Of a DNA stretch of 5,086 nt, positions 3,080 to 5,086 are shown piece by piece. Origin of the DNA: Bdellovibrio sp. (lineage in GTDB: Bacteria > Bdellovibrionota > Bdellovibrionia > Bdellovibrionales > Bdellovibrionaceae); contig PSRN01000025.1 in NCBI GenBank assembly GCA_003176075.1, positions 1 to 5,086 of the forward strand, written 5' to 3'. The first letter of the stretch is position 1. Each line of letters starts with the position of its first letter. The notes beneath the pieces are model-generated. The model worked only from the letters and a program-made list of their open reading frames with translations, did no database searches and was not told where the DNA came from. The position numbers and the translations under genes are program-made.

Positions 3080-5086
3080 CTAATGCCCCACGTCCTCGCC
3101 CCGCCGGCCCTGCTCCTGGCCCGTCGGCACCTCGTCCGTCGGAGCCTCATCCGGAGATCTTTCAGATTCCGACGAAGCACCAGTCTCGCCCCCGCTGATC
3201 CCGCCAGTGATTTCGCCGCTGAGCCGACGTGGCCCTTTCTCGGAGTTCTCCGCCACCGTGAAAACAGGATTATCCCGATGGCCACTGATGCTCCAGCGAC
3301 GTTCGGCTCCCCGGTGAAGAAAAGCGACCTTTCCTTCCAAGCGACCGGCGGAGTCCCACTGTCCTTCCGAACGAACCCAAATATCGGCGAACGTGGCGGG
3401 TTTGATCCGCCATTTCAAGCTTTCGCGCGGAACAAAATCAAAAACCATCATCAGTTCTTTTGCCGGCAGACTCGAAATCTTTTCCCCCGCCAGAACGGAA
3501 TCCAATAAGGGATCCAGAAGAGCCCTGACCCGGCTGTCACTGAGAATTCGCACTCCCGAGTGACCCAATTCAAGATGAATGCGATCCCCCGCCATGCTGA
3601 CGGTTCCCCGGACCTTGGCGGCCTCGAACCCTTCCATGCGCAGATCCTGACCGAAGAATTGACCCTGCAGTTTGTGAAGACCTTCATGATCAAACTGGGC
3701 CTTCAGATCGCCAGCCCAGCGCCCCAGATGACCGCCCCCCGACATCAGGTCCTGAACTTCGGGTCCCAAGGATAGTTCCTCAATATGAATTTCGGCCTCC
3801 ACCGCGTTCTGACCCACTTCGCCGGCCAAGGTCGCGGTGCCCAGAAAAAGGCCATCGGTGGGTCGAATTTTCTCAAACAACATGTTCCAGCGGCCATGAT
3901 CGTATGAAATTCGTCCTTCCATCAGACCAATGGCTTGTGTCCGGCGTTCGCCGCGGTTGGAAAAAATAAATTCAAGACCGGAAAACTCCCCTTGCAGCTC
4001 ATAATTGCCAGACGCCTGGGATCGCAGAATCCCATTGAATTCACCCAAGGAACCCAGACTCGCCGGCTTTTTTTCATTTTCAAAAAGGCTCAGAATTTTT
4101 TCGATTTTGAGCCCGCGCAGATAGAAGGCCGCGCCGGAGAGTTCCAGCGGGTGCCACTTTTGGATCACGAATTTGTCGGCCTCCACCGAACCCAAATCGC
4201 CCTCCATTTGTATTTTATCAAAACGCAGGACGGGAGGCTCGCCGATCTTCTGTGGCCCTTGCGTGGACAACGCCAAATTGATCCAGGCTTGCCTGCCGTC
4301 TAGATCGCCAAAAGCCGGATCATATTTTTGCATCAGCGAAAATATCTGACTCAACGGAAAGTGGGCCATCTGGCCCTTTCCCTCGAAAGTTTTGGCCAGC
4401 AGGTCCGCTTGCACCAGCAAGGAGTACTTTCCCTCCCGCCAGGATCCACGGACCGCCAAATCGGCCTTGGTTCTCGAATACAAAACCTGAAACTGCGCGC
4501 GCGAGAGAAAATCCCCGGAAAAGGTAAGCCCCCCCAGGTTGACATTGCCAGTGACTTTAAAAATTTCTCCATTGAGTTGTTCGACCCGCAAGCGATTGAT
4601 TTCGATTTCCGCTCCCGCCAGGGGAGCATAAGACACGCGCAAAGAACGAATGCCCAAGCCGCTGATCATCTCCGGCTTCGTTTCCGGCTTCGTTTCGGGT
4701 TTCGTGGTCGCCACCGCTGAGGGGCCTGTGGCGGCTTCGCCGCCCACGCTGGGGGCGGGAACCGCCGCAGGGGCGGTTGGCTCGCTCTCCCGCTTCACGG
4801 GTTCGTTGAAAAAGCTCGTCTTCCTGCACGCCTCCCAAGGGCTGCGAAACTTCAGGTCCGCGTGTTCCAGATTGACTTGTGAAATGGCGATTCTTCCCTG
4901 CAACAAATGAAACAGGTCGATGGGGAGGCGCAGTTCATCCACTTCCCCCAGCGGATTCATCCAACAGCGGTTTGAGGAATCGAACTTGACGTTTTGGACG
5001 ACAACGGCGAGCTCCGGCAGAATGCCGTTGGAAAGACTCAGTCGCGCCATTGAAAAATCAATTCTCAAATCCTTATGAACATGGCT
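3080..5086 (-). CDS. AsmA/TamB-like envelope protein, 5'-partial (668 codons in window)
   Basis: AsmA-family proteins are anchored in the inner membrane and extend a beta-rich groove into the periplasm; relatives such as TamB and YhdP are linked to phospholipid transport to the outer membrane. The frame is open to the right edge, so the N-terminal anchor and the real start lie outside; the TTG at 5068 and ATG at 5050 are not credible starts. The first ~85 residues fit the AsmA N-terminal pattern: amphipathic strands (RIDFSMARLSL, LAVVVQNVKF), then LRLPIDLFHLLQGRIAISQV followed by LEHADLKF. Residues about 90-140 are a Pro/Ala/Thr/Glu linker ending in KPET repeats. The rest is a long series of alternating strands (such as FKVTGNVNLGGLTFSGDF and LFLGTATLAGEV), as expected for the groove. 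The last ~50 residues are a Gly/Ser/Glu/Pro-rich acidic tail ending RRGEDVGH. It is first in an apparent operon with the GDPD gene. The family call rests on pattern, not alignment. Confidence 0.8.
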   Translation of the reverse strand, partial: SHVHKDLRIDFSMARLSLSNGILPELAVVVQNVKFDSSNRCWMNPLGEVDELRLPIDLFHLLQGRIAISQVNLEHADLKFRSPWEACRKTSFFNEPVKRESEPTAPAAVPAPSVGGEAATGPSAVATTKPETKPETKPEMISGLGIRSLRVSYAPLAGAEIEINRLRVEQLNGEIFKVTGNVNLGGLTFSGDFLSRAQFQVLYSRTKADLAVRGSWREGKYSLLVQADLLAKTFEGKGQMAHFPLSQIFSLMQKYDPAFGDLDGRQAWINLALSTQGPQKIGEPPVLRFDKIQMEGDLGSVEADKFVIQKWHPLELSGAAFYLRGLKIEKILSLFENEKKPASLGSLGEFNGILRSQASGNYELQGEFSGLEFIFSNRGERRTQAIGLMEGRISYDHGRWNMLFEKIRPTDGLFLGTATLAGEVGQNAVEAEIHIEELSLGPEVQDLMSGGGHLGRWAGDLKAQFDHEGLHKLQGQFFGQDLRMEGFEAAKVRGTVSMAGDRIHLELGHSGVRILSDSRVRALLDPLLDSVLAGEKISSLPAKELMMVFDFVPRESLKWRIKPATFADIWVRSEGQWDSAGRLEGKVAFLHRGAERRWSISGHRDNPVFTVAENSEKGPRRLSGEITGGISGGETGASSESERSPDEAPTDEVPTGQEQGRRGEDVGH
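4667..4706 (-). repeat. 12-bp tandem repeat (three units) encoding KPET in the AsmA-like linker
   Basis: On the plus strand TCCGGCTTCGTT occurs twice in tandem (4671-4682, 4683-4694) followed by a degenerate copy (4695-4706). In the gene this reads KPET, KPET, KPEM (in-window residues 129-140), at the end of a disordered linker. Whole-unit gain or loss would keep the frame. Confidence 0.85.

Noticed and set aside
2987..3508. Plus-strand 173-codon frame across the GDPD start and AsmA-like C-terminus
   Set aside because: It is antisense to two well-supported genes and its composition is that of reverse-complemented coding DNA; no plausible start signal.
3935..4303. Plus-strand 122-codon frame inside the AsmA-like gene
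   Set aside because: It is antisense to a continuous, family-like protein and has no recognisable domain or ribosome site.
4650..4910. Plus-strand frame with a hydrophobic, signal-like start (repeated SGFV)
   Set aside because: The hydrophobic SGFV repeats are simply the reverse complement of the KPET repeat in the AsmA-like linker.
5048..5068. TTG 5068 or ATG 5050 as the start of the AsmA-like gene
   Set aside because: The frame stays open through six more codons to the window edge. AAGGA (minus strand, 5075-5071) is too close to the TTG and too far from the ATG, and the expected N-terminal membrane anchor is missing.

Overview
The window looks like chromosomal DNA of a Gram-negative (diderm) bacterium. 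The evidence is an AsmA/TamB-type envelope protein, two predicted Sec-exported proteins, dense gene packing, and use of GTG as well as ATG starts. The overall style (many Lys/Ala/Pro/Ser low-complexity envelope proteins, moderate to high GC, AsmA and GDPD genes) would fit a Bdellovibrio-like or other former deltaproteobacterial lineage. No marker gene proves this, so the placement is a guess.

Left half (1-2242, plus strand): three genes without a recognisable family, separated by long gaps. Bases 1-807 encode a possibly 5'-truncated, anchored, Pro-rich protein with a helical core and a Ser/Ala/Pro-rich, basic tail. Bases 999-1265 encode a small exported protein (88 aa) whose start is fixed by a strong Shine-Dalgarno sequence. 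Bases 1598-2242 encode an exported protein (214 aa) with an eight-unit Lys-based tetrapeptide repeat, two cysteines and a short coiled coil. The gap 1266-1597 is AT-rich (about 39% GC over 1321-1560 by hand count, against about 55-60% in the sampled right half). Its first 150 bases hold several inverted repeats, including a 9-bp hairpin and a perfect 12-bp palindrome.

Right half (2286-5086, minus strand): two genes arranged as an operon. The upstream gene is a large AsmA-like protein that runs off the right edge of the window. The downstream gene is a cytosolic-type glycerophosphodiester phosphodiesterase (GDPD). Only 11 bases separate them, and the GDPD ribosome binding site fills that gap. 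AsmA-family proteins are linked to phospholipid delivery between the membranes and GDPDs to breakdown of glycerophosphodiesters, so a joint role in phospholipid turnover is plausible but inferred. The two halves converge at 2243-2285, where no clear terminator is visible.

I found no RNA gene, CRISPR array, insertion sequence or clear phage remnant. No convincing new multi-gene system is visible; the most unusual parts are the inverted-repeat cluster at 1281-1415 and the two unknown exported proteins beside it.
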